A DNA stretch of 64,000 nucleotides from Zopfochytrium polystomum (lineage: Eukaryota > Chytridiomycota > Chytridiomycetes > Chytridiales > Chytridiaceae), in the NCBI GenBank assembly GCA_025765615.1, contig JAIVFJ010000135.1:117825-181824 (forward strand), read 5' to 3'. Position numbers and translations under genes: made by a program. Shown in pieces: positions 46,158 through 58,323 of the stretch. The notes below the pieces were generated by a model. The model had not been told where the DNA came from, ran no database searches, and saw only the letters and a list, made by a program, of their open reading frames with translations. Numbering within the stretch: the stretch's first letter is position 1; each line of letters begins with the position of its first letter.

Positions 46158-49100
46158 TCACCGCGAGACACCGGACCACTCCGCCCAGCTCAAGACTGCC
46201 TCGTCCTTTGCACGACCTCCAGCAACGTACTCTGCGATTGCATCAGACAGAACTACGGCGCCACGAGGCTCGTTGACAAGCCCCAAACCAAGGTCGACGG
46301 CTACACGGCGGACCAGATAACCAACATCCGCAGTGGACGTGGCTCGCTTTCCATGCAATGCCAGCGCTGCGACCACTCCGTGTTCGCCGAACGCCTTGGA
46401 TGCCAGCTTCCGGTCCAACAATACTGCGGAGGCTCCCAACGAGCCCCACAGGTCAACGACATTTGACTCATGTCCCGTCAAGGCCGGTCCTGCTGCGGCT
46501 TGCGTCCAAGTTCCGTCGAAAGCAACGTTGTACCCAACACTGAGGAGACGAGCAACGACGTGAGAAACAACTTTGGGATCCGTTGAGTCGTCCGATGCAA
46601 CGAGGAAAGTGGATCCCTTGTTACCAGCCGTTGCACGCGGAGGCGGCAGAGATCGGAAGTTGGTGTGGTTGGAATGAAGCGATGTGAAGAAAGCCTCGCT
46701 GAGGTCGCGACCGAAACATGCCACTTCGCCTGTCGAACCCATTTCGACGCCAAGCACTGGGTCGGCCCCAGCAAGGCGAGTCCACGAGAAGATTGGCGCT
46801 TTCACCACTTTGTACGGTCGGTTCACCAACATCGGGTCGTATTCGGGAAGAGTTTGCTGAGTGATTGGGCAACCGGCGATCGCCTGGGTCGCTAGACCAA
46901 CAAAGTCCACATCCAAAGCCTTGGAGACGAAGGGGAGAGATCGAGAGGCTCGGAGGTTGCACTCGATCACCTTGAGCGAGAATTCGTGGCTGTTTGGAGC
47001 GTCCAGTGGGGGCCTGGTGAGAATCAACTGCATGTTGTAAGGGCCCGTGATCTTGAAGGCTTTGGCGACCTTTTCTGCAACAATTTTGCATTCCATTACG
47101 ATTTCTGGAGTCAGTCCGCGTACGCCGACGCCGTCTTGGCCTTCACCCTTTTCGCCTTCGTAAAGAGGTGGAATGACCAACGTAGCGTCTCCTGAGTGAA
47201 CACCGGCATCCTCAATGTGCTGCGACACGGCGTAAGTCAGAAGCTGGCCGTCTTTTGCAACCGCATCGACATCGAGCTCCTGCGATCCTTTAATGAACTT
47301 TGTCACGACAACAGGATGGTCCGGAGAGACGTCAGATGCCAGAGTCAAAAAGTTCGCCAGCATCTCATGGTTGTGCGCAACGTTCATCGCAGCGCCCGAC
47401 AAAACATAAGAAGGCCGAACAAGGACAGGGTAACCAACAGAGTCAGCGAAAGTGAGAGCGCTCTCGACACTGGTAAGCTCTTTCCATGCTGGTTGATCCA
47501 CTCCAATAGAGTCCAACGCACTCGAAAACTTGTAGCGGTCTTCTGCCCGATCGATGTCCTCAGGAGATGTTCCAAGGACCTGCACTCCTCGGTGCAGCAG
47601 AGGCAGTGCAATGTTCTGTGGAAGTTGACCACCGACCGAGACGATCACACCAGAGGAGTTCTCCAATTCGTAAATGTCCAGGACACGTTCCAAGCCAAGC
47701 TCCTCGAAATACAGCCTGTCGCACTCGTCAAAATCGGTAGAGACTGTTTCCGGGTTGTAGTTGACCATAACCGTCTTGCGACCAGCCGTTCGGAGCGCAC
47801 GAATGGCACCAACAGCGCTCGAATCGAACTCGACACTTGATCCGATGCGGTACACTCCCGACCCAAGAACCATCACACCGCGCTCGTCAAATTCCACGTC
47901 GTGGGTGTCAGCATTGTAGGTTGTGTACAGGTAGTTCGTCGAGGCGGGGAACTCGGCAGCGAGAGTATCAATTCGCTTCACACGAGGAGTCAAGCCCAAA
48001 GACTTTCGCCTCGCGCGAACTTCGGGCTCCTTCGTTCCTGTCAGCGCGGCGATCTGGTTGTCTGAAAAGCCAAGTCCCTTCGCGCTTCGAAGGATTTCGG
48101 CAGGAATGTCTGCGGCGGTGAAGTTGGAACCGGCAAGAGATTGCATAGAGCGACGTGCTTCGACAATGTTTGAGAGCTTGTACAGGAACCACCGGTCAAT
48201 TTTGGTCAAGGCATGAATCTGATCAACAGAGTAGCCCTTTTCGATCATGGCGTTGCCAACCGCGAAAAGACGGCGATCAGTAGGCACTGACAGAGCATGG
48301 TCAAGATCCGGGAATGGAAGCGACTGGAATCCACTGAAGCCAGGATCCACCATGCGTATCGCCTGCGAACAATAATGCATAAACAATTACATCTCCAATC
48401 GCAACGAAAGAATTCAAGGAGTTTGGCCCAACCTTCTGCAAACTTTCTTCAAATGTGCGACCGATAGCCATGACTTCGCCGACACTTTTCATGCTGGAAC
48501 CGATTTGGCGGCCGACGTGTGCAAACTTGGCCAAGTCCCACCGAGGAATTTTGACCACAACGTAATCGAGTGACGGCTCAAAGTTGGCAGTGGTAGTTCG
48601 AGTAACAGCGTTGCGAAGGTCTGGAAGGGAGGCGCCGAGAGCAATTTTGGCAGCAACGAACGCGAGGGGGTAGCCAGTCGCCTTGGACGCCAGCGCACTG
48701 AAGCGAGGGGTTACAACAAGTGCTGGGTCAACTTTTGCTTTTCGTTACCTGGAGCGAGACAACCGAGCATTCACTTCGATGACCGCGTACTCCAAACTCT
48801 CAGGGTTCAACGCGTACTGAACATTGCACTCTCCAACGACACCAAGGTGACGCACGATTTTGATAGCGGCGGTTCGGAGCATATGGTATTCCCGGTCGTT
48901 CAAGGTCTGAGAAGGGGCAACGACAATGGAGTCGCCAGTGTGAATGCCAAGCGGGTCAAAGTTCTCCATATTGCAGACAGTAATGCAGTTGTCCTCGGCA
49001 TCACGAACGACCTCGTATTCAACTTCTTTCCAGCCCTTCATGGATCGTTCGACAAGAATCTGAGGCGACAGGGAGAGAGACTGGGTAGCCAAGGTCCGGA

Positions 49101-50159
49101 GAGACGCCGCATCATCGGCGAAGCCAGACCCCAGCCCACCGAGGGCGAAGGCCGAGCGAATAATCACGGGGAAGCCAATTTTCTCTGCGGCAGCGATGGC
49201 AGCGTCGACGCTCTCAACGGCAACTGACTGAGCGACGGGGATGTCGATGCCTAGGTGGAAAAGACTACGTCAACTTGACTTTCCAAGAGCAGAGAAACAA
49301 TTGAAAGGAAAGCACATTCAACTGTACTTACTCTTCAGTGCCTTTGCGAACAAATCACGGTCTTCGGTCAACTCGAGAGTGCGAATTGGAGTTCCAAGAA
49401 CTTTAACGTCCCAGCGCTTCAAAGCTCCCGATTTGTCCAGCGCGACACCGCAGTTCAACGCAGACTGCCCGCCGAAAGTGAGAAGGATTCCATCCGGCCG
49501 CTCCCTTTCGATAACGTACTCAATGTATTCAGGGTTGATGGGAAGAAAGTAAACAACATCGGCCAAGCCTTTGCCAGTCTGGACGGTCGCAATGTTGGGG
49601 TTGATAAGAACAGTGTAAACGCCCTCTTCCTTCAGAGCTTTGATCGCCTGGGAACCTGTAAGCAGAGAATGGGGCGCATAAGTACGACCCGGTCACTCCG
49701 GTGTGCAAGCAAGGGCAATAAAAGAGATGAGAAGCTGCAAAACAAAAACTACGTACCAGAGTAGTCGAATTCTCCAGCCTGTCCAATGCTAAGTCCGCCA
49801 GAACCGACAATCAACACCTTTTTCGCGGCAGGAGGATGCTTAAGCGCCGAGCCTTCCGGCGGAACGTAATCCTTTGACGCTGAAGCATACGGGCGGCGGT
49901 TCGCGACCAATGGCGATGAAGCCACAGGACCGGCAATGGGAAGGGCGGCGCGGAGAGGGAGCTTGGAGCGCTGCTTTGACGCGAGCGACAGATGGGAAGT
50001 GGAAAGGCCGCGACACGCGTGGCGGGACAGAAGGCAAGCCGGCGCGACGACACTGAGAGAAACGAGCGACGATGGTGGCGGAGAGAGCAGCAGTCGCGCG
50101 GCCGGTTCCGCGACGGCGGCGGCGAGGCGACGCGTGCGGGCCGCACCAGCGAAGGCCAT
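46158..50159 (-). CDS. CPA2: Carbamoyl-phosphate synthase large chain, arginine-specific, mitochondrial
   Basis: Makes carbamoyl phosphate from bicarbonate, ATP and ammonia supplied by a separate glutaminase subunit, for arginine synthesis. Start ATG 50159. About 100 Arg/Ala/Ser-rich residues without acidic clusters ([16 protein letters not shown] to RRPYASAS) look like a mitochondrial presequence. Then [34 protein letters not shown] (intron in phase), [20 protein letters not shown] and the first ATP-grasp ([37 protein letters not shown]). The second half repeats the fold: [65 protein letters not shown], ending in an MGS-like allosteric domain. No fused glutaminase, ATCase or DHOase domain, which argues for the arginine-specific enzyme and against the Ura2/CAD type. 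Five or six exons; stop 46158-46160. Divergent from the BAG gene. Confidence 0.88.
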
Positions 50160-50541
50160 GTTGGGCTGGGTGCAGCAGCCGACGAAGTGTGTGAGTGGGT
50201 GGGTGGGTGGGCCTTGAGCGTGACCCTCGTTTCTTCCTCCTTTCTTTTTCTGTTTCTTCTTTTTTATTCGTTTTTCTTTTTCTCCCCTTCCTTTCCATGA
50301 ATTCGGTTTTCCGCTTGAACCTGTTATCGAATCGAAAGAAAAGTGGGAGAAAAGATCTAACGATAAAAGCAGAAAACCACAAAAGGGGTGACAGAAGAGT
50401 GACAAACAACAAGAACGACAAGAGAGGAGAGAGGAGAGAAAAGAAAGGGAGACAGGTAGAGAGGCAGACAGAGAGACACAATCCTCAAAGTGTTATGTTT
50501 CTTTCGGCCATTTTCAGATCGCAACTGATCTGATGGCCAAC

Positions 50542-50582
<41 letters not shown>

Positions 50583-51100
50583 CCCCCTACTTCTTCCTTC
50601 TTGCTACTATCATAGCACCAAGCCCTTCCTGCTCTGCAACGGGCCAGAAAACCCCGAGAAACCCCCCGCGGCTTTCTCGCCAAAGGAGGAGGGTTCATCA
50701 TCATCCTTGTCGAGGGAAACACAAAAGATGAAATACTGCGTATACAAAGAAAGAAAAGAAAAAAAAAATATTGGCTCTCGCCATCAGTACCACAGCTCGC
50801 TGGCGTTGTTCGAACGTGGCGTATTTAGCGTCTGTCGGGTTTGAACTGCACTCCTCTATTTCTTTCTTTCTTAAACACGACACTGGATTTTTGGCAAACC
50901 GAACGGAGGCTCCTGAACCCTGATCTGCGGGCCCACAGAATGAAGTCTAGCCCACCGGCTCGCCGCGAAATGATTCCAGCATAATGCGAGCACTTTTCGT
51001 TGTCGGGCTCACTTGACGCCTAAACATTCGTGCTTGCTCGCTTCTTGTGGCACCGACAACAACTAAAAAAAAAAAAAACAAATATAATTACGCTGCGGAC
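50160..51100. other. Divergent intergenic region between CPA2 and the BAG gene
   Basis: Contains a pyrimidine-rich 5' flank of CPA2 (plus-strand TTTC runs 50230-50295), purine-rich 50395-50460, a 13-unit ATG repeat (50542-50580), an A run at 50758-50767 and another at 51066-51078, 22 bp before the BAG start codon. No gene recognised. Confidence 0.6.
50542..50580. repeat. (ATG)13 trinucleotide repeat
   Basis: Thirteen consecutive ATG triplets on the plus strand, in the 941-bp gap between the divergent CPA2 and BAG genes. The frame stays open for about 100 codons as a poly-Met-led ORF with no conserved content. If it were inside the BAG gene's 5' UTR it would form a run of upstream start codons. 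Confidence 0.9.
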
Positions 51101-52671
51101 ATGTCAGTAACCCTGAAATGGAAAAACAAGACCTTCGAGGTCCCCATCGTCGACGAAACAGGCTCCCCGGCATTCCACGCAACCACGCTCGCGTAAGTGC
51201 CTCTTCGCACGGATGACCCCGCTGCGGTGATGAGATTCAATCAATCGCATGCTTCCCAAGAGCGCTGCGTGCTGCGTATCGTGCGGAAATCACTTTAGTG
51301 TGTGTGTGGGTGTGTGGGTGTATGTGTGTGTGGGCGCGTGCCACAGCCACCTTCCTGTGCTGCACGATCGTGACGGAGCTGACGCTGCCACCCCTTGTTT
51401 GCCTTCCCACACAATTGTGCAGGACGTTGACAGAAAAATGCCATGCAATAACGGGAGTTCCAATCGATCGGATAAAGCTTCTTATGGCGGGAGGTGCGTT
51501 TAGTCCATTGATTCACTGCAAAGAGAGCACCTTGCCTCGCCCCACCACTCAATCGTCACGCCCGTCAATGGTTCCAAAAATTTCTATCCAACCATCCACT
51601 CCCTCCTCCCCACTTTACTACACGCCTTTCTCTTCCTCCGTGCTCTGCGCGCGGGAACATTTGGGAATCCAAAGGGCAGCCGCAAAATTCCCCATCCTCA
51701 TCCCGACGCCAGGAATCACCGCAAACCGGTGATGATTTCTGGCGATCGGTGGGCGACTCTTTCAAAAGTGTTGGAAAAAAGCTTGAAACCGCCATGGACG
51801 ATTTCGCGAGCTGGTTGGATGGCGGAAGCTTCAACGAGCGTGGTTCGTTTGGTAAGGGGGTTTGGGCAAGACCCGCGGGCTTTCGCAAGCAAATCCCAAA
51901 GAAAAGAAGGACCTCCACTTTCCGTCGCGAGGTTAAGTCCTCGCCGTAATAATTTTGCCCCTGTTTCCCCAACAGTGATGATGAAGGACCCAAGGGCAAC
52001 GTTGACTCACTACGGAATTCGGAACGGTTCGAAAATCATGATGATCGGTGACTTTCAGGCAAGCCTCTTGGTTCTGCAAATTTCCAGTAACTTACGGAAC
52101 CCAACAGCCGGCGCCTTTTTCAGGAAGTCAAGAAAGTCCGAATTACTCGCGGAGTCCTTCAACAGGAGGCAGCAGTGCCAGTAGCAGCAGCCGACCGGGT
52201 CCGTACACGCGAACCCAGGGGGACGAACGTGCTGCGTTCAACCAAACTGCAGGATCCATGAAGGAATCAGGACGGACCCCTTCAAGACCCTCGCCACCGC
52301 CGGCTCCACAGCTCGCTCCGGAAGTGCGGGCGATCCATCAGATTGATACTATTCTGGCAGAAATGCAGACAACGGTACAACCGCTCATGCACGGATACCT
52401 TCAGGAGGCGGAGGCGTATATCAGCAGTAAAGCGGCAGGAGCAGGCTTTTCGAGTGAAGACACGCAAAGGATGGAGAAGCGACTTAAAGAAGAACACGCT
52501 CGAGTCGGAGAGCTGCTGCTTCAAGGATTGATGAAGGTGGATGGGGTCGTCGTGCCTGACGGGCATGATGAAGTACGGAGTCGACGAAAGGAGGTGGTGC
52601 GGACTTTAAATCGGTGGTTGGAGCAAGTTGATGCAATGAAAGACAAGGTGCAGGAGAAGACCAAGCTATAA
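51101..52671 (+). CDS. BAG-domain Hsp70 co-chaperone with N-terminal ubiquitin-like domain (BAG1-like)
   Basis: Nucleotide-exchange factor for Hsp70. Exons 51101-51192, 51423-51493, (51675-51851), 51976-52047 and 52124-52671. The UBL reads MSVTLKWKNKTFEVP, then TLTEKCHAITGVPIDRIKLL, MAG, VMMKDPRATLTHYGIRNGSK and IMMIG. A Ser/Pro linker follows, then a C-terminal helical BAG domain from about APEVRAIHQIDTILAEMQTT to LLQGLMKVDGVVVPDGHDEV, RSRRKEVVRTLNRWLEQVD. The exon at 51675-51851 is optional: it is 177 nt, phase 1 on both sides, encodes 59 residues, and the flanking exons also join in frame without it. Every junction is GT-AG and phase-consistent. The stop is at 52669-52671. This is the last intact conserved gene before the repeat region. 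Confidence 0.85.
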
Positions 52672-54629
52672 CCATATAATAGAGGAAAATATTGGAACAA
52701 CGGGCCAGCAGGCCAAACTGAAAATGATCGAGTAGTGGCACAGTCCACAACGGAAAGTGCCAACTCGTTATGCCAACCGTGGGAAGCTACGGACTTGAAA
52801 CTTTTTCAATAGAAATACTGTCCTTGCTTGGCGGTTTTACGTGGCATTAATCAGTGACGGGAATTTGCTCCAATTATCGAAAGGCGTTCATCGTGTACTC
52901 TGGACTGCCGGTGTTACACCTCAAAAATATCGGAAACCCTGTACTCGATTCCTTACAAATCATATCATTCCCAGTCTGTGTCAGGTCGCAACGTTTCCGA
53001 AAGTGATTGAAATCTCTGAAACCCCTTTAGGATAGTCAGAGCTATTTTGTATTTGTCCAAAAACAAATTCTGCAACTCCGTAAACCGCTGAAACCGATAT
53101 TCCGACTCACTTTTAACCCTACCCAAATCCCACCAGCGGGACCAAAGGCTCAAATTTTGACACGCTGCCATTTCGTCACCAATTCCAGTATGAGGCTGTG
53201 AGTCCGTCAAAGACCGTCAAACACATCCGCCGCAGAGTTGGCTTCACCGTGACATACAAAGCTATCATTATTTAACGTGAACAGTGTGTGAGATAATGAA
53301 AAGGAAAAGCTCGGCCACCCTTGACACCAACTCTATAATCTTCTGAGCAGCCAAGTTCTGAGCAATTTCCGGGGCAGCGTTGTTCTGGCGTCCCAAGTAC
53401 CAACCTTCAATTCTCATCAAATCACCAACGGTGGTTGGCGATAGGAATTTTTCAGCTCCTTGGAGCCCAAAATAATTAGAGAAATAACCCAAATATGCCA
53501 GCTTTGCCACACCCAGGTAGTTTATATAACTCACATGTTTTTGTGGAATTAACAACATCAGTAGCCAAAGATTCACTGAGAGAAGCTCTGGTGTGAAGGC
53601 TGACAGTCAGAACCCCTTCGAGCAAAAGTTATTGGGATGGACTGGACAACAGGCAACTCTCCCAAAAAACTACATTTGGGAGGTACTAAAAGGGGAAGAG
53701 CTTTGGTTCAGTCAGGGCTATTTACAGGAATATGAGCGTGAGGAATATTCCGTTAAAAATATACATATATTCTTGTATCTCGGTGCAAAAAGGCAGATAC
53801 AAGGCTTGAAGAAGCCTCAATTAGTCTTCTGTCAAAACTCAAAATCCTCATGTTTCGTTGTCGGTGCTGTTGGGTTCTATTTACCTTTCGCAGAGATGGC
53901 GTACATTTCCTTGAACACATCTTATTGGGATAGCCCATAATTGCCCTATTGGGTCCCTTACTCTGGAAAGTCCCGGATATTTAGTTCATTTCTTTTGCTG
54001 AGCTTCTCTTCAAATGTTCCCCCAAGCGCAGTGTCGCAAGAAACAGGCAATTATACAACCTCCCTTTTTGTTGCAAGCCTCTTGACGAGTGGAATACTGC
54101 AAAAACCTCCACTGGATTACTTTTTGGAAAGTGGCAAGACTCAAGAGAGGAGCTGCTTGGCTTGCCTGTTCCACGTGATGGCAATCATACCATGCCCTCT
54201 TCTAATGATTCCTGACGCCTCAAAGCCCCACCCATTTGCGCTCATTTGCATTATTATTGCTAAAGGTCTGTCAGGCTCAAGTTGATAGAGGAAGAATTAA
54301 AACCTCTCCCTAATTCCCCTTTGAGCCCATTGTTGGCTTTCTAATTTCTCGCTTATCAAGGTTATTATCGTATTATTTCGTTTTTCACTGCCGTTCAAGC
54401 CTGCAACAGCAATGTCGGCGAGGCCACGCAGGCTTCTGGTTTTCAGAAGGGAAGAACTTGGAGTAATACAAATCTGAATTCTTGGAGATGGCATTTATTT
54501 TTACATTTATAGAGATAGTTGAGATTACAGGGTTTCTCATATTCCTTGAGACAGTAAAGGGAAATGGAAAAGGCAAAAAACAAAAACCAAAAACCCCAAA
54601 CCCCGGAAAGTTCAACCTGATTGACAAGA

Positions 54630-55530
54630 AACCCCTTTCAAGGAATACGAAGTTCTTCTGAGCGACGAAGGAGGCAGCGACTACAATTTTGAAGTGCCTG
54701 TGCAACTGAGGAAGCTCTGCCAACCATTCAGCGGTCAGACCAATCTTGTTGGCCAAACTGGGCTGCCAACTACCTCAACTTTTTTTGCTGACTTCGATTG
54801 CGATGAACTCGTCAGCCAACTTCTCCCTTCAGTATTCTGAGGTTCTTGAGGTTGGCAGATCTCCACGAACAGAGAAAAAGTCCTTCGTGCACGAGGATCC
54901 TCCTTCTCTTTCTTGTCAAATACTGAGTTTGGTGACTTTATTGATCAGATCATCCTGGCCCAAGTCAATTTGGAGCTAAAGCAAGACAATGCTGGAGATA
55001 TCTCTGGGTTGGTTGATTGCACGATTAGCTGGTTTGTGGTTGCTGGGACTGGTATTGGGCGTTCCAACGTCAAGAATCAGCAGCTGCAATCGAAGAAAGA
55101 TTGGCAGCTCATGTGGTTGAAGCGCACGAGCTATCAACGCCCATCACTCTGAGTGTAGTCCGTAGAATCTGGGTGAGATTGTTCTGATCCGAAGTCGTCC
55201 ATCTCTGTTTCTAGCCATCCATCATCGATTGCCCACTCCTCTGCGAGGCTAGAATCAGTCAGTAACCCCCCCTGTTTGTGTAGAGAGCCTTGATTGAGAC
55301 AGTACTGTGATATTCCATCTGAGCTCCCTGCCAAACCCCTCCCTTTTCTTCACTACCACTTAGTTGGATGCCTGCGTTGGTGCTGTTGCTCAGCTATTTG
55401 GTCAGATAAAAGATATGAATAAGTGCGACAACCCCACTTGCCGAACTCAGTTTGAGGCATGCTTGATGACTGATGGCGGGAAGCATCTACAACTCAATCA
55501 CTGTGGGCCATGGCTGGTCACATAGCTACC
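54630..55530 (+). pseudogene. Remnant of an unidentified intron-containing gene (mobile-element gene?)
   Basis: Coding-like segments in order: KEYEVLLSDEGGSDYNFEVP with VQLRKLCQPFSGQTNLVGQT (about 54638-54770). Then, after a TAG acceptor at about 55029, CWDWYWAFQRQESAAAIEER and LAAHVVEAHELSTPITLSVV ending RRIW. Then a GTGAGA donor at about 55171 and a CACTTAG acceptor at about 55362, joining in phase 0 to LDACVGAVAQLFGQIKDMNK, CDNPTCRTQFEACLMTDGGK and a stop after HCGPWLVT. The in-phase splice and the Cys/His content suggest a real ancestral gene. The first two segments could not be linked, so it may be broken. No family recognised. Confidence 0.35.
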
Positions 55531-55605
55531 ATTTTGCATCAGAAACAGACTACCATTTTTAGCAAAATGGTAGCTCTGGGACCAGACATTTCAGGAGGGA
55601 GTGGG

Positions 55606-55755
55606 GATTGAAACCAGAGAAAAATGGTGGTGGGAGCTCCTGTTTTTCAAGAATGGGAGCTGGGGAAACTGGTTTTTGTCAAAGGTGATGGGGATTGAAA
55701 CAAGAGACAAGGAAAAATGGTGGTGGGAGCTCCCATTTTCCAAGAATGGGAGTGG
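55606..55755. repeat. Imperfect direct repeat adjoining element copy A
   Basis: Two copies of a 60-65 bp unit (GGGGATTGAAAC-AGAGA ... AAAATGGTGGTGGGAGCTCC ... TTCAAGAATGGGAG) separated by about 30 bp. The second copy ends at the TGCA bordering the element at 55760. Confidence 0.7.
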
Positions 55756-55759
55756 TGCA

Positions 55760-57209
55760 TGTGAGACTATACTCACTCCTTTGACCCTGGGATCTTGGCC
55801 CTAGAGTGAGGGAAAGCAAATAATAGGCTAAAACTAACTTTATTGGGCTGTTGTCTAGGGGGTGTTTCAACCCTACTACTTGCCTAGTCCACAAAGTATC
55901 CCTACTGATCTGTCTAACAGGGGTCTCAAACACAAAGAATGAACACTCAGAGGGACAATCCTCTGAGGGATTGGTGCTGGAGCACCGATTACTCGCGTGG
56001 CTGCGGGCCGATGTGAGGGGAAACGGAAGGCCACTCCCAAGGGCGCAACACAACCGCAGAATACGAGAGAGGAGAGGGAAACGGGGGTTTTTATCTCAGG
56101 AACCTAATCTCAAATACAACAGGAGCAGTTAATAGCAACGGGACGGACAGGGTGCGACCTAGCGCACCTCATCGCAGACAGTGCTGCAGTAGCCCTTGTC
56201 GTCGCCAGCGGTGGGGGGGAGAGAAGGAAGGGAGTTGACTATGTAGGGGTTGGAAGGTCGCCAGCAGGAAACTTGCACGCGGAAACACCTGCAATTGTAC
56301 ACGCACCCCACCAGGCTGCGTCGGCACAATCACTCGACCAATGGGCTTTATCGCATCGCACTCGTACTCACGCATTTCACTCTCACAGCAATTGGACCAA
56401 GGCAGGCACTCGTAGATCGAACTCTCAGGTGTCGTGGGCTGCAACGAGTGTGGCCAACAACACCGTCGCAGGGACGGGAAGGTTGGGGACGACGACGCTG
56501 TCATCGTCGTCGCCACCATCACCGTCGTCGCGGCGGGCGAGTACCTGTGATCCTCACTCCAACGCAGAGCCGGCAATGTCACACAGTCGCTGGTGGGGCC
56601 CTCTGCATTCCCCACCCACGGCCCCTTAAGAGGAGCCCCGCTAAGGGACCATGTACACACCCAGGTGTGTACCATCTCTCACTACCCTCACCTTTGCAAG
56701 CCAGATGGATTTGAAGGGACTCTGTATTGGTGCCAATGGACAGAAATCAGATTGAAGAAAAAAGGAAAAAGAGAAATGGCCCAAAAACAGAGAGAGAGAA
56801 AATTGACAAGTCAACCCCTGACTTGGAGTATCCACCACAAATGCTCTAAGTCCCCCCAACCCTATGCGTATATGTCCAAGTGCCGAAAATAAATAATAAA
56901 TTAGGCGGGCTTGGGGTTCAGCCTGTCAGGCACCCATCCCAAGGCAGCTGGGCAGTCTCTGTTAGTCACCAAAAAAGAAAATATGTTGAGAAAACCCTGG
57001 CGCAACAGAAACTGTTAAGACGACAGTAGTAAAAGCAGGCCCAATAATAAAGATGGGTTAGCTGCAAATACACTTTGATAACGCCTTGGAAACTAAAGAA
57101 CCGGGAGCAATAATAGGGGTCCCGATCCTTGCGATTTTATGACAGGTACGCTTGTTTTTGCGAATAAAATCCCTAGACTTTATCACTGAGACCTCGGTGT
57201 AGTCTCACA
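55760..57209 (-). mobile_element. Repeat element copy A, TGTGAGACTA...TAGTCTCACA ends, TGCA target duplication
   Basis: This 1450-bp unit begins TGTGAGACTATAC and ends GTGTAGTCTCACA, giving 12-13 bp imperfect inverted ends and TG...CA termini. It is flanked by TGCA immediately on both sides (55756-55759 and 57210-57213), consistent with a 4-bp target-site duplication. It is near-identical to copy C (same orientation) and to the inverse of copy B. Read on the minus strand it has a CCCAATAAAG polyadenylation-like signal about 80 bp before the end at 55760, and a frame near that end that is open in all three copies. No transposase or reverse transcriptase is encoded. TG...CA ends, 4-bp duplication and the poly(A) signal fit a solo LTR; a non-autonomous TIR transposon is the alternative. 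Confidence 0.75.
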
Positions 57210-58323
57210 TGCACCCACCTCAAGATGATCAGAGGGTGGACATTAAAGAAGGAGACAATCAACTTTATTCTTTGCTCTGATGGAAAGATGCTTCATTCAA
57301 CTTATTTGTTGAATAGGAACCTCCAAATAGCTGATGAAATTAACATTCTTCCACACGTTTGGCATGTTTGTGACTGAACAGACTTCTCGAATGATTGACA
57401 GAATCTTTGATGTTGGCTCCACTGGTCTTTGATAATTCAGGGAGCACATCACTCAACTACCATATAATAGGCATTCCAAGCAGCAATTTGGAAGTGGTTT
57501 TCCCCAAAAAGGAATATAAAGACCACCCACACATATTGAAAGTTCTTCTGAAAAATACGCAAAATAGATTCTTGGGAATACATGGAATAAATAACAACAA
57601 ATCCTTGCTCCTGCATCTCAGATGAATTGTTGCATATACAAGAGAGCTCAGTGAGAATATCGGACGTGATCATCCAGGTTGTTTCGTCTCGCCCAAGAGA
57701 TGTGTGCCAGAATTGTCACTAATCAATTCAAGGAGGTGTGCTGAAGCAATGTCATAAGTGTCTGGGTCTGACTCTTTTGGGCAAAGGACTGCCAAGCAAC
57801 ATCCGGGCCTAGGGAAGAAGTCCTCCCAACAAGATTCCTCATTGTCTTCCAGCTCAGCTTCAATTGATGGAAACTTGGCTGCTATTTTGGTCATTGATGT
57901 GATTGATAAAGCATCTTCCCCATCCGACTGATCCTTCTTCCTTTCTGCTGCTTCCGCTGTTTTTTCCAAATCCTCCCTGACTGAAGCCAAAGCTGAACCT
58001 TCACAGTTGTCAAATCCATCATTGTACTATTCTTTGATGTAATCAAAGTGCTGGGCAAACCTATGCCTTTTGGCAGGGAGTTGTGGATTTGTTGATTTGT
58101 GTCAGGAACATGGCAGGACAGGACAAGGCAGACAAGGAACTGAGAGGAGTGATGATTGTATTGGAAACAATAATTCACTTGAGGGATGGGACAGGTCCCC
58201 CATCCCCTTTTATACCTTTTGAGAGTCTTCCTTGTCAAGTCTCAAAGAAAGTTCCAGAAAGAGCAATTAGTAATACAATGATATCAATGATACCAACGAC
58301 AACAAGACAAGTCAGGAAAGCAA

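Larger units (their letters stand above)
52672..55759. other. AT-rich repeat-region DNA with decayed coding stretches
   Basis: No intact conserved gene. Short open frames occur on both strands: minus 53268-53576, containing YFSNYFGLQGAEKFLSPTTV and DLMRIEGWYLGRQNN, and plus 53593-53940. A spliced-looking remnant lies at 54630-55530 and a direct repeat at 55606-55755. Composition and codon use differ from the GC-rich genes upstream. None of the peptides is recognised. Confidence 0.5.
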
